A DNA stretch of 64,000 bases, taken from assembly GCF_040567655.1 (NCBI RefSeq), contig NZ_JBEXAC010000002.1, forward strand, positions 1,488,001 through 1,552,000, read 5' to 3'. Below the pieces are notes generated by a model. The model had not been told where the DNA came from, made no database searches, and saw only the letters and a program-made list of their open reading frames with translations. The translations under genes and the position numbers were made by a program. Shown piece after piece: positions 17,790-26,325 of this stretch. This DNA comes from Chitinophaga sp. H8 (GTDB taxonomy: Bacteria > Bacteroidota > Bacteroidia > Chitinophagales > Chitinophagaceae). The first letter of the stretch is position 1, and each line of letters begins with the position of its first letter.

Positions 17790-19319
17790 TTAACCAGCCT
17801 GTCTGGCTTTTTTCACCTGTTTTACTGCCAGATATACCAACCCGGCAGAGGCCAGACATACCAGACTGCCAATGCCAATACGTTTCGCTTGTTGTTTGCT
17901 GATAGCAGGCAGGCGTAAAGAGAATTTTGCGGGACTGGCCTGTGCAATTTTTAATAAGGCCGTAAGTCCGGGACCTGTTATGATTTTGTCTGCCACTTTT
18001 TCTACAGTGGGGTGTATGAACTGTGGACAATATGCTACACCTATACCTGCTTCGTTGAGTAATGGCATGTCATTGATACCACCACCCACATAAATAATAT
18101 TCTGTTTATTGATGTGGTATTTCTCTGTGATATAGTTCAACAGATTGCTTTTACGGTAAACAGGCGGAGTACCCTGATCTGCATCTTCCTGTAAAAAATA
18201 TTCAGGAATCGTTATTTCACCGGTGGCCACACTATTAAATAAATGGAGTTTATTCGCAAATGCGAAATCCATCCCCAGTTTATTTTTAACGTGATTGGCT
18301 ACACATTCAAATCCATCTGTGATAATACCACAGGCATACCCCCTTTTTTTCAATTCACGTATTACTGCCTTAATATCCGAAACTACAGGGATCGCATCGG
18401 CCACTTCCAGCAGCTCGGCCAGATTACGTTCCTGGAAAAGGGCCGCGGTGTGCTCCAGACGGGTAATAGGATCAGAGAAATGTTCTTCTACCTGTTCCAG
18501 GCTGGCTTCCTTATCGAAAGCCGCTGCCGCCAGCTGTATATAATTTTGGGTAAAGATGGTATGATCCAGATCGAAGATGACCAGCTTTTGCAGTTTGTCG
18601 ATAGATTCCAGGATAGCATATTCCATTTGCTCCCGGATCATATTGATATTGCCAAGTGTTTCCAGGTTTTCCTGTGGAATATTTTCTGCTTTGCGGAGAA
18701 TGGTACGTGACACTTCGCGCGACATTTTGCTGAGTTGTTCCCAGGTTTGCATGGCATTTTCCAGTTTCCCTATGTTGACTTCTACAATCTGCGCTCCCAT
18801 AATATGCATATCGATAAGCAACCCGATATCCACCCCATAATCATTTTCAAACTGTATTTGTGAGAGCAGTGATTTGCGTGCTGCTATCATACCACTTAGT
18901 GGTTGCTGAAAATGCGCCAGATCGGGAAATAAAATACTCAATAATGGTTTTGCCACCAGTTGGGTTACTCTGCCAGCTTGTCGTTCAAAGTAAGATTTTA
19001 CAAAGTCGGCTTTGCCATTGATGATGGGTTCGGTGAGCAGATCAATAATATTTTCAGGATAAGTGAGGATATCACCATCTACATAAACTACAATATCATT
19101 TTTTGCAGCCATTAATCCTTCCCGCATAGAAACGCCTTTACCGCGCTGGCTGCTGGTAATCACTCTTGCATTTTCCAGTAGCGCTTCTTCTACGGAGTTA
19201 TCATTGGAATTGTCATCCACCACGATGATCTCCACTTTATGTGAAGTTTTTTTTACTGTTTTTATTACCTGACGTATGGTACTTCCTTCATTCAAGACCG
19301 GAATAACAATAGAAATCAT
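17790..19319 (-). CDS. fused GpgS-like glycosyltransferase and SerB-like HAD phosphatase
   Basis: A 509-residue two-domain protein. Residues 1-235 are a GT-A glycosyltransferase: nucleotide site IIVVDDNSND, metal motif DGD (81-83), and a block (KPLLSILFPDL, QQPLSG, YGVDIGLLID, LSKMSREV) that matches glucosyl-3-phosphoglycerate synthase (GpgS, GT81) closely. Residues 245-455 are a HAD domain of the phosphoserine-phosphatase type with DLDHT (250-254), TDG and a closing VGGGINDMPL. The C-terminus has one hydrophobic segment (481-500). Synthase plus phosphatase would make glucosylglycerate, a compatible solute. Two oddities: the usual GDG of the HAD motif is GGG, and the His of GpgS after the VNxG strand is not evident. 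Confidence 0.78.
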   Translation of the reverse strand: MISIVIPVLNEGSTIRQVIKTVKKTSHKVEIIVVDDNSNDNSVEEALLENARVITSSQRGKGVSMREGLMAAKNDIVVYVDGDILTYPENIIDLLTEPIINGKADFVKSYFERQAGRVTQLVAKPLLSILFPDLAHFQQPLSGMIAARKSLLSQIQFENDYGVDIGLLIDMHIMGAQIVEVNIGKLENAMQTWEQLSKMSREVSRTILRKAENIPQENLETLGNINMIREQMEYAILESIDKLQKLVIFDLDHTIFTQNYIQLAAAAFDKEASLEQVEEHFSDPITRLEHTAALFQERNLAELLEVADAIPVVSDIKAVIRELKKRGYACGIITDGFECVANHVKNKLGMDFAFANKLHLFNSVATGEITIPEYFLQEDADQGTPPVYRKSNLLNYITEKYHINKQNIIYVGGGINDMPLLNEAGIGVAYCPQFIHPTVEKVADKIITGPGLTALLKIAQASPAKFSLRLPAISKQQAKRIGIGSLVCLASAGLVYLAVKQVKKARQAG

Positions 19320-19585
19320 AGGCCTAATAGCTTGTTTTAAAGGTGAATAAAAATAGAAATGGCTCTAAAGTGCTACAGGAGCATAGTTCGCTTGTGCGGA
19401 ATACCGGCACAAAAACGGTACCAACAATTAGTTGACAGCTATTAGTTGTTGGGGTTTAGCGATGAGCTATTGAAGCGGATGAATCAACTACTAGCAGTGA
19501 AGTGGTTTTTTAGTTGTGTGTACGATTAAAGATAACAATTATTTATCAGAATGGAGCATATGTGGATGTCAGGAGGGGCATGACC

Positions 19586-19624
19586 GGCAGTTGGTTATCA
19601 GCAAAAAGCTAAATACCAACTGCC
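19586..19624. repeat. inverted repeat downstream of the ABC exporter
   Basis: Perfect 10-bp arms GGCAGTTGGT (19586-19595) and ACCAACTGCC (19615-19624) lie just beyond the exporter stop. It may act as a terminator or 3' stabiliser, though no T-tract follows. The remainder of 19320-19585 shows only a weak CCAACAA/TTGTTGG inverted pair with heptamer-like TTAG units and no gene. Confidence 0.55.
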
Positions 19625-19630
19625 AATAAC

Positions 19631-21472
19631 CTATTTAAATTCCTGCATTTCCACCAGTTTCTTATATATACCATTCATACCCAGGAGTGTATCATGTGTA
19701 CCCCTTTCCTTTATTTCGCCCTGATCCATTACGATGATTTCAGTGGCATGTTGTATCGTGCTTAAGCGGTGTGCGATTACAATAGAAGTGCGGTTTTGCA
19801 TCAGTTTATCCAATGCAGATTGTACCAGTTGTTCTGATTCGGTATCTAACGCAGAAGTAGCTTCATCGAGGATGAGAATAGGAGGATTTTTAAATACTGC
19901 CCTGGCGATGGTGAGGCGTTGACGTTGTCCGCCACTTAGCTTTAAGCCACGATCACCAATATTGGTATCATAACCATTTTCCATCTGCGTAATAAATTCG
20001 TGTGCATTGGCAATTTTTGCAGCTTGTATTACGGCTTCCCTGTCGGCATCCGGCTGTCCGAAAGCGATATTGTTAAAAATGGTATCATTGAACAGAATGG
20101 CATCCTGCGACACGATGCCCATGAGGTCGCGGAGATCATTCAGTTTAAGATCCCGTATATCTGTACCATCTATACGAATACTCCCTTCCACTACATCATA
20201 GAAACGGGGAAGAAGATCTGCCATGGTAGATTTACCGGAACCGCTTTTTCCCACCAGTGCAATCATCTGTCCTTTGCGTACCGGAAGGTGGATGTTTTTC
20301 AGGACGTACTGTTGGTCATATTTAAATGATACATTTTCATACATGACTGCATCATTAAAATCATGTACTGATTTAGCAGCTGGTTTTTCTGTGATGGTGA
20401 TAGGGACGTCCATCATATTAAAGATACGTTCACCTGCCACGAGTCCTCTTTGTAAAGTAGTAACTGCGCTGGAAATATTTTTAGCAGGTTGTAAGATCTG
20501 TGAATAAAATACGAGGTAGGTCATAAACACAGAGCCGGTAAGCATGCCCTCATTATTATCTACATTTTTCAATACAAGGCTACCACCATACATTACCAGT
20601 ACAACTATCACGAGTACACCGAGTATTTCGGAAACGGGAGATGCAAGTTCCCGTTGGTTGAACATGGATTTACTTATTCTGGCAAATTTGCGGTTGATCT
20701 CCGCAAATTTCCGCTGCATGAATCCTTCTCCGCTGAATGCCTGGATGATACGGATACCACCTACTGACTCTTCAGATACATTCAGGATCTTGCCCAGCAT
20801 CTCCTGGCTATAATATCCCTTTTGTTTCAGTTTTTTAGAAATATGAGAGATGAAGAAACCAGAGATGGGAAAGAATATAATTGTAAATAAAGTAAGGCTG
20901 GGCGACAGGTAGAATAAAGCACCGAAGTAGGCAAGAATAATAAACGGATCCCGCAGGAGCACCTGAACGGAAGTGACTACGGAGTTTTCTATTTCCTGTA
21001 CATCATTAGTCATAGTAGACAGGATATCTCCTTTTTGCCTGCTATGATAAAAGGAAAGTGACTGATGGGTAAGCCGTGCATATAGGGCATTGCGCAGGCG
21101 TTCCAGTATAGTCATACGTAACCTTACTACTACTCTTGCGCTGAGGTAGCGGAACAGGTTGGCCATCAGGGTACATGTAGCAATGATCGCACATACAAAC
21201 ACCAGTCCGTAAAATGCTCCTCTTGTATTGATAAACTGATGAAAGTAAAATTTAAAGCTGTCTGCAAAATAATTTACTGATAAAGAAAACGCAGGTAAGG
21301 CGGTCACCACATCTTCCGTTTTTACTTTACCAAAGAGCATATCCAATAGTGGGATCAGCATGCTGAAGTTAGCCATGCCCAGGATAATTGCTAAAATGGT
21401 ATAGATGATATATTCCGGGATATAATGATGTAACGGGGTGGCATATTCCAATAGTCGTTTAAACGTCTTCAT
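19631..21472 (-). CDS. ABC transporter, fused permease/ATPase (MsbA-type exporter)
   Basis: A half-transporter of 613 residues from the ATG at 21472. The -7 promoter motif at 21509-21516 makes an upstream GTG (21520) unlikely to be translated. The N-terminal six-helix type I exporter domain spans about residues 15-320. The ATPase follows with Walker A GKSGSGKST, the Q-loop, signature LSGGQRQR and Walker B ILILDEATSALD, then the switch His in VIAHRLST. It acts as a homodimer in the inner membrane. Lipid or lipid A-core export (MsbA) is the usual role of this class, but a drug or peptide substrate cannot be excluded. Confidence 0.9.
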   Translation of the reverse strand: MKTFKRLLEYATPLHHYIPEYIIYTILAIILGMANFSMLIPLLDMLFGKVKTEDVVTALPAFSLSVNYFADSFKFYFHQFINTRGAFYGLVFVCAIIATCTLMANLFRYLSARVVVRLRMTILERLRNALYARLTHQSLSFYHSRQKGDILSTMTNDVQEIENSVVTSVQVLLRDPFIILAYFGALFYLSPSLTLFTIIFFPISGFFISHISKKLKQKGYYSQEMLGKILNVSEESVGGIRIIQAFSGEGFMQRKFAEINRKFARISKSMFNQRELASPVSEILGVLVIVVLVMYGGSLVLKNVDNNEGMLTGSVFMTYLVFYSQILQPAKNISSAVTTLQRGLVAGERIFNMMDVPITITEKPAAKSVHDFNDAVMYENVSFKYDQQYVLKNIHLPVRKGQMIALVGKSGSGKSTMADLLPRFYDVVEGSIRIDGTDIRDLKLNDLRDLMGIVSQDAILFNDTIFNNIAFGQPDADREAVIQAAKIANAHEFITQMENGYDTNIGDRGLKLSGGQRQRLTIARAVFKNPPILILDEATSALDTESEQLVQSALDKLMQNRTSIVIAHRLSTIQHATEIIVMDQGEIKERGTHDTLLGMNGIYKKLVEMQEFK

Positions 21473-21508
21473 TCCATTAACTTTAATAGCAGCTTGTATA
21501 TTAGCTGG

Positions 21509-21516
21509 CAAATTTA
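21509..21516 (-). promoter_or_regulatory. -7 promoter element TAAATTTG upstream of the ABC exporter
   Basis: TAAATTTG on the minus strand. Its expected start site lies downstream of the GTG at 21520, which favours the ATG at 21472. Confidence 0.55.
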
Positions 21517-21568
21517 GCACAATTATGCCAGTAAGCTTTATTTGGGATTATTGTTGCCCGGAAATGGT

Positions 21569-21576
21569 TAATTTTG
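21569..21576 (+). promoter_or_regulatory. -7 promoter element TAATTTTG upstream of rbfA
   Basis: TAATTTTG lies 40 bp before the rbfA ATG, with TTG/TTTG triplets 15-25 bp upstream. It is divergent from the exporter promoter. Confidence 0.6.
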
Positions 21577-21615
21577 CGCATATGAGCCTAAGGCTTAGAG
21601 ATTAAAAACAATTAC

Positions 21616-21990
21616 ATGCAGGAAACTAAAAGACAAAAGCAGATAGCGCAATTATTGCAGAAGGAATTAAGTGATATTTTTCTGCGCATTGGGTTTAATA
21701 TAGTGGATGGGGGGATGATTTCCATAGCATCTATAAAAATGACACCAGACCTATTGGAGGCCAGGGTTTACCTGAGCATGTTCCAGATCAAAGCGCCCAG
21801 TGAAATGCTGGAGAAAATAAAGGACAGAACGGGGGAGATCAAGAAAGAGCTGGGCAACAGGGTAGGCAAACAATTGCGTCGTGTGCCGGAACTGGCCTTT
21901 TTCCTGGATGATACCCTTGATTATGTGTTCAAGATGGAAGAATTATTCAAGCGCATCAAGGAAGAAGACCCCAATAAGGACAATAAGTAA
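21616..21990 (+). CDS. rbfA: ribosome-binding factor A
   Basis: A 124-residue KH-like protein that helps mature the 16S rRNA 5' end in late 30S assembly. It shows the family order: N-terminal helix (RQKQIAQLLQKELSDIF), strand with ISIASIKMTPDLLEARVYL, and the closing LRRVPELAFFLDDTLDYVFKMEELF (PEL-F--D motif). Length is typical. The stop is 2 bp before the next gene, a LolC/E-type permease, so the two are co-transcribed. Confidence 0.93.
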   Translation: MQETKRQKQIAQLLQKELSDIFLRIGFNIVDGGMISIASIKMTPDLLEARVYLSMFQIKAPSEMLEKIKDRTGEIKKELGNRVGKQLRRVPELAFFLDDTLDYVFKMEELFKRIKEEDPNKDNK

Positions 21991-21992
21991 AT

Positions 21993-23216
21993 ATGGTTTG
22001 GCAATTTGCTTCCCGTTATTTCAGCGCAAAAAAATCTACCAATGCTATTAATATTATAGCATGGGTAAGTGTAGTGGCTATTGCAGTGGGCGCCGGGGCG
22101 CTCATTGTTATTTTAAGCGTATTCAATGGTTTTGAAGGGCTGGTAAAATCCCTGTATTCTTCTTTTTATCCAACTATCAAAGTAGCACCAGCCGTGGGTA
22201 AAACCATGTTGTTAACAGATAGTCAGCTGAAAAGCATTGCACAGGTACCAGGAGTAGCTTATATGTCGGACGTAGTAGAAGAAAAGGCTATTTTAAGATA
22301 TGGAGATGAGCCTACTATTGCCATTCTAAAGGGGGTAGACAGCAATTACAATCATGTAGCCGGAGTAAAGGACAAGATGGTGAGGGGGCGGTTTGATACC
22401 GGTGATGAGGTGGCCTATAGGGCTATCCTGGGGCTAGAACTGGAATCTGCGTTGGGTGTGGATGTAGAGCGTAGTCTGGTACCGGTAACTGTTTATCTGC
22501 CCAGGAGAGATGTTAGTACATTTATTACCCCTGAACAGGCATTGAATAGTGGTGTGTTGTATCCTACAGGCACGTTTGCTATCCAGCAGGAGTTTAACAG
22601 TAAGTATGTGATCACGCATATTGACTTTATGCGGCAGTTACTCGCGATGCAGCCCGGAGAGATGTCGGCATTGGAGATATCAGCCAAGCCCGGTACAGAT
22701 GAGCAGCAGTTGAAGCAGCGGTTGCAGCAATTGTTGGGCAAAGACTTTAAGGTACAAACCCGGTATGAGCAAAACCAGTCGCTTTATGCTATTATGCAAA
22801 CGGAGAAATGGGCCGTATATATCATCTTAAGCTTCATCCTTATCTTATTGGCTTTTAATATGATAGGTTCTCTTTCTATGCTGGTGATAGAAAAGCAGAA
22901 GGATATTACCATCCTGAAGGCAATGGGTGCGCGTGACAGCCTTATTCTGAAGATTTTTCTGGCAGAGGGGTTGGTAATAGCAGGTTTGGGTACTTTTATA
23001 GGATTTGTGCTGGGGGTTACTTTTTGTGTATTGCAGGAAAAATTTGGATTGATCAGGCTGGAAGGGTCTTCCTTTCTAGTGGATGCTTATCCGGTGAATA
23101 TGCATGGGGTAGACTTTGTGCTGATTTGTGTTACGATATTGGTAATAGCACTCGCCGCCAGCTGGTTCCCGGCAAGAAGGGCGGCAGCATTGGGGATAGA
23201 GCTGAAGGCAACGTAA
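21993..23216 (+). CDS. FtsX-like ABC transporter permease (LolC/LolE family)
   Basis: A 407-residue membrane protein. It begins with the LolC/E opening FASRYFSAKKSTNAINIIAW and a first membrane helix, followed by a large periplasmic MacB-like domain (about 45-260). Three C-terminal helices form the FtsX domain (IILSFILILLAFNMIGSLSM, LIAGLG-type segment, LICVTILVIALAASWFPARRAA). KDITILKAMGA is the coupling motif. Such permeases release lipoproteins from the inner membrane with an ATPase LolD, which is not next to it. It is translationally close to rbfA. Confidence 0.88.
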   Translation: MVWQFASRYFSAKKSTNAINIIAWVSVVAIAVGAGALIVILSVFNGFEGLVKSLYSSFYPTIKVAPAVGKTMLLTDSQLKSIAQVPGVAYMSDVVEEKAILRYGDEPTIAILKGVDSNYNHVAGVKDKMVRGRFDTGDEVAYRAILGLELESALGVDVERSLVPVTVYLPRRDVSTFITPEQALNSGVLYPTGTFAIQQEFNSKYVITHIDFMRQLLAMQPGEMSALEISAKPGTDEQQLKQRLQQLLGKDFKVQTRYEQNQSLYAIMQTEKWAVYIILSFILILLAFNMIGSLSMLVIEKQKDITILKAMGARDSLILKIFLAEGLVIAGLGTFIGFVLGVTFCVLQEKFGLIRLEGSSFLVDAYPVNMHGVDFVLICVTILVIALAASWFPARRAAALGIELKAT

Positions 23217-23221
23217 AGGGG

Positions 23222-23247
23222 GCTGTTAGCTATTAGCTATTAGCCTC
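23222..23247 (+). repeat. period-7 repeat array (GCTATTA), left arm
   Basis: GCTGTTA, GCTATTA, GCTATTA, then GC, directly after the permease stop. It is the inverted partner of the array at 23391-23420. Confidence 0.8.
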
Positions 23248-23304
23248 CTGTGTTTTGTTTGTGGAAGTACTTTGCTTTGTAGTGTGTTATAGATAATTAA
23301 TCAT

Positions 23305-23340
23305 AAAAATGCCGGTTGGTACTTCCAACCGGCATTTTTA
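23305..23340. terminator. bidirectional intrinsic terminator
   Basis: AAAAATGCCGGTTGG pairs with CCAACCGGCATTTTT around a 5-nt loop. It ends the rbfA operon and, on the minus strand, the transketolase gene. Confidence 0.9.
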
Positions 23341-23390
23341 TTTTAGTTTATATTATAAACAATAAGGTGTTATTAATATAATATTGGGTG

Positions 23391-23420
23391 GCTAACTGCT
23401 AATAGCCAATAGCTAACAGC
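23391..23420 (+). repeat. period-7 repeat array, right arm (inverted)
   Basis: GCTAACT, GCTAATA, GCCAATA, GCTAACA, then GC. Its reverse complement matches the array at 23222 over about 23 bp with one mismatch. Confidence 0.8.
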
Positions 23421-23426
23421 GCTTTT

Positions 23427-24263
23427 TTAATAGTCCCCCAGTGTTTCAGGTAATTGCGCCAGGGCTTTAGCCAATTGGTCGTCGTTGGGGGCGATACCAT
23501 GCCATTCGTGGGAGCCTTCCATAAAATCAACCCCTGCACCCATGGCTGTTTTCATTAAGATGGCAATAGGTTTGCCCTGACCGGTCATGCTTTTGGCCTT
23601 TTCCAGGGTAGCCACTACATCATCCATATCATTACCATTCATGTGGAGCACCTGCCATCCGAAGGCGGCAAATTTGGATTCCAGATCGCCCAGTCCGGCT
23701 ACATCTTCGGTGGTACCGTCAATTTGCTGGCCGTTCCAGTCAACCGTAATGATAAGGTTATCTACTTTATGGTGTGGGGCAAATATTACGGATTCCCATA
23801 TCTGGCCTTCTTCCAGTTCGCCGTCACCATGCAGGGAAAATACGAGGCTTTTATCGTTATTGAGTTTTTTAGTTAAGGCTGCACCAATGGCCACACTCAT
23901 ACCTTGTCCGAGCGAACCGGAGGCAATACGGATACCTGGCAGGTGTTCATGGGTGGTGGGGTGTCCCTGTAAACGGGAGTTTAATATGCGGAAAGTGCTC
24001 AGTTCGGTAACCGGAAAATAGCCAGAACGGGCCAATGCACTATAATATACGGGGGAAATGTGCCCGTTGGACAGGAAGAACAGATCTTCGTTTTTTCCAT
24101 CCATATCAAAGTGTCCGGGGTTGTGTTTCATCACTTTAAAGAAAAGTGCGGTAAAATAATCCGCACAACCCAAAGAGCCGCCTGGGTGACCGCTTTGAAC
24201 GCCATGTACCATGCGTACGATGTCTCTTCTGATTTGAGTAGCTATATCTTTCAGCTGTGGCAT
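23427..24263 (-). CDS. transketolase, N-terminal (thiamine-binding) subunit
   Basis: A 278-residue product from the ATG at 24263; a longer frame to 24308 is disfavoured because a -7 element lies at 24287-24294. It contains only the thiamine-pyrophosphate half of transketolase: GHPGGSLGCADYFTALF, SNGHISPVYYSAL, the GSLGQGMSVAIGAAL loop, and the TPP motif GDGELEEGQIWE with VDWNGQQIDG. Split transketolases need a separate C-terminal subunit for activity in the pentose phosphate pathway. No such gene is next to it or elsewhere in the window. Confidence 0.92.
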   Translation of the reverse strand: MPQLKDIATQIRRDIVRMVHGVQSGHPGGSLGCADYFTALFFKVMKHNPGHFDMDGKNEDLFFLSNGHISPVYYSALARSGYFPVTELSTFRILNSRLQGHPTTHEHLPGIRIASGSLGQGMSVAIGAALTKKLNNDKSLVFSLHGDGELEEGQIWESVIFAPHHKVDNLIITVDWNGQQIDGTTEDVAGLGDLESKFAAFGWQVLHMNGNDMDDVVATLEKAKSMTGQGKPIAILMKTAMGAGVDFMEGSHEWHGIAPNDDQLAKALAQLPETLGDY

Positions 24264-24286
24264 GATAGTTGATCTTTTTAGTGCCG

Positions 24287-24294
24287 CAAAACTA
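24287..24294 (-). promoter_or_regulatory. -7 promoter element TAGTTTTG upstream of the transketolase gene
   Basis: On the minus strand, 24 bp before the ATG at 24263. It fits TAnnTTTG and supports that start. Confidence 0.5.
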
Positions 24295-24400
24295 ATAGAA
24301 ATAACCAATACTTCTAGCTGATTTTTAAGTTTTTAGTATTTACGGGTATTAAAAATTACAGTGTTTTACATTTTAATTATACACATTTGATTGAAATTAA

Positions 24401-24408
24401 TATCTTTG
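24401..24408 (+). promoter_or_regulatory. -7 promoter element TATCTTTG upstream of the WecA/MraY-type gene
   Basis: TATCTTTG is a very good match to the Bacteroidota consensus, 19 bp before the ATG. Confidence 0.65.
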
Positions 24409-24426
24409 CAACATTAAGCCCCACCG

Positions 24427-25581
24427 ATGGAGAATGTATTAATTGCTACCGTCCTAAGTTTTGTTGTGACCTATTTTGCAATTCCCATACTAATTAGAGT
24501 AGCGGAATTAAAACATTTATACGACGAACCGGACGAACGAAAATCACACAAGTCACGGGTGCCTACCTTAGGCGGCATTGGCTTTTTTTCAGGTTTTTTA
24601 GTTTCAGCAGCGGTTTGTGTACCAGCGCTGGCTAACTCCCCATTGCAATATATGATTGCTGCCTTCTTCATTATCTTTATGGTAGGGATGAAGGACGACT
24701 TAGTAGGTTTATCCCCTCTTAAGAAGCTCATTGGCCAGCTAATGGCCTCGTTTGCAGTGATTTATCTGGGTAACCTGCAGATTGTAAGCATGTATGGTTT
24801 CCTGGGTATCCAAACCTTACCCCCTCATTTCAGCCTGATGCTCACCTATTTTACTTTCCTGGTGGTAATCAATGCATTCAATCTGATAGATGGTGTGGAT
24901 GGACAAGCCGGAAGTATTGGTATGCTGGTAAGCGCTGTGTTAGGAGCTTATTTCCTGCATATCGGAGATTTGGTTTATGCAGTAATGGGGTTTGCCCTCG
25001 CCGGAGGCCTGGCAGCTTTCCTGATCTATAATATTTCTCCCGCACGTATTTTTATGGGGGATACAGGTTCATTACTGGTGGGCCTTGTAAATGCGATCCT
25101 GGTAGTTAAATTTATTAATGTAGCCGGTAATCCTGCCAGTGTAATGCCTGTAAATGCAGTACCGGCAGTAGCTTTTGCCATTCTGATTGTGCCCTTATTC
25201 GATACTATGCGGGTATTTGCTATCCGTATATTTAAAGGAAGATCGCCTTTTTCTGCAGACCGGAATCACATTCACCATTATTTGCTGGAATTAAAGCTCA
25301 ATCATAAACAGGTTACCCTCGTATCTGTATCTGTAAATACCATTTATATTGTGGCTGCATTTGCACTTCAGGGACTGGGAACCAATTGGTTATTGGCTTT
25401 AGTAGTAACCTCTGCCCTTGCTTTTACAGGTATGTTATACCTGGCAAAGAAAAGGAAAAGTGCACCACTCCCTGCCACGCAGCCTTCGGTTGTACCATCA
25501 TCTGTAACACCACCAGTAGTAATCCCTACTGCTCCTAAAATACTGCGGGTTAATCCGGACGGCATTTTACAGGATAAGTAA
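24427..25581 (+). CDS. undecaprenyl-phosphate sugar-1-phosphate transferase (WecA/MraY family)
   Basis: A 384-residue inner-membrane protein with about ten helices. It carries the family's catalytic motifs: DEPDERKSHKSRVPTLGG near the N-terminus, MKDDLVGL, NAFNLIDGVDGQAG, RIFMGDTGSLLVG, and the cytoplasmic DRNHIHHYLLELKLNHKQ histidine motif typical of WecA-type enzymes (GlcNAc-1-P or GalNAc-1-P transferases) rather than MraY. It would start an O-antigen, capsule or exopolysaccharide lipid-linked sugar on the cytoplasmic face. The C-terminal 35 residues are a Pro/Val/Thr-rich tail. No polysaccharide genes adjoin. Confidence 0.9.
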   Translation: MENVLIATVLSFVVTYFAIPILIRVAELKHLYDEPDERKSHKSRVPTLGGIGFFSGFLVSAAVCVPALANSPLQYMIAAFFIIFMVGMKDDLVGLSPLKKLIGQLMASFAVIYLGNLQIVSMYGFLGIQTLPPHFSLMLTYFTFLVVINAFNLIDGVDGQAGSIGMLVSAVLGAYFLHIGDLVYAVMGFALAGGLAAFLIYNISPARIFMGDTGSLLVGLVNAILVVKFINVAGNPASVMPVNAVPAVAFAILIVPLFDTMRVFAIRIFKGRSPFSADRNHIHHYLLELKLNHKQVTLVSVSVNTIYIVAAFALQGLGTNWLLALVVTSALAFTGMLYLAKKRKSAPLPATQPSVVPSSVTPPVVIPTAPKILRVNPDGILQDK

Positions 25582-25653
25582 TACCTCCATATTATGCTGC
25601 AAGCACAGCAATACGTTTAACAGCATATGTTGAACGCGCTGTCCCTTTCATAC

Positions 25654-25684
25654 TTTGACGATTAAAAGAAATCATGTAGGTTTG
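25654..25684 (+). promoter_or_regulatory. promoter of frr: TTTG - 19 bp - TAGGTTTG
   Basis: TTTG (25654-25657) and TAGGTTTG (25677-25684) are spaced 19 bp apart, the textbook Bacteroidota arrangement, 23 bp before the frr ATG. Confidence 0.7.
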
Positions 25685-25707
25685 CACGCACTTAACTATT
25701 TTATGTT

Positions 25708-26271
25708 ATGCAAGATGATCTTACACTAATAATGGATGATACTGCGGACCTGATGAAAAAGGCCATTGGACACCTGGAACTGGAGTTAACAAAGATAAGA
25801 GCAGGTAAGGCCAATCCGCAGATCCTGGATGGTATTACCGTTGATTATTATGGTGCCCCTACTTTATTGAGCCAGGTAGCCAATATCAGTGTAGTAGACG
25901 CCCGTACTTTGACCATACAGCCATGGGAAAAGAATATGCTACAGCCTATTGAGCGGGCTATTATTGCAGCAAACCTGGGTATTAACCCTCAAAACGATGG
26001 CATTATCATCCGTATGTTCCTGCCTCCATTGACTGAAGAAAGAAGAAAAGAGCTGGTAAAGCGTGTAAACGGAGAAGGAGAACAAGCGAAAGTGGCGATC
26101 CGGAATATTCGCCGGGAAGCGATCGAAAGTATCAAGAAATTACAAAAAGACGGCTTGAGTGAAGATACTGCTAAAGATGCAGAAGCAGATGTTCAGCAAC
26201 TGACAGATAAACATATCGCATTGATAGACAAGCATTGCGAAGCAAAAGATAAAGAAATCATGGCCATTTAA
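25708..26271 (+). CDS. frr: ribosome recycling factor
   Basis: A 187-residue protein of standard length that splits post-termination ribosomes with EF-G. Recognised by ELTKIRAGKANPQILDGITV, YYGAPTLLSQVANISV, TIQPWEKNMLQPIERAI, and the long helix from PPLTEERRKELVKRV. It has its own promoter and terminator. Confidence 0.96.
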   Translation: MQDDLTLIMDDTADLMKKAIGHLELELTKIRAGKANPQILDGITVDYYGAPTLLSQVANISVVDARTLTIQPWEKNMLQPIERAIIAANLGINPQNDGIIIRMFLPPLTEERRKELVKRVNGEGEQAKVAIRNIRREAIESIKKLQKDGLSEDTAKDAEADVQQLTDKHIALIDKHCEAKDKEIMAI

Positions 26272-26292
26272 GTGCCGCTGAAGTTATAAGTT

Positions 26293-26325
26293 AAGCGCCC
26301 TCTGCTATCTGCAGGGGGCTTTTAT
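26293..26325. terminator. intrinsic terminator after frr
   Basis: AGCGCCCTCTGC pairs with GCAGGGGGCT around TATCT, followed by TTTTATTTT. It slightly overlaps the end of the convergent DMT gene. Confidence 0.85.
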
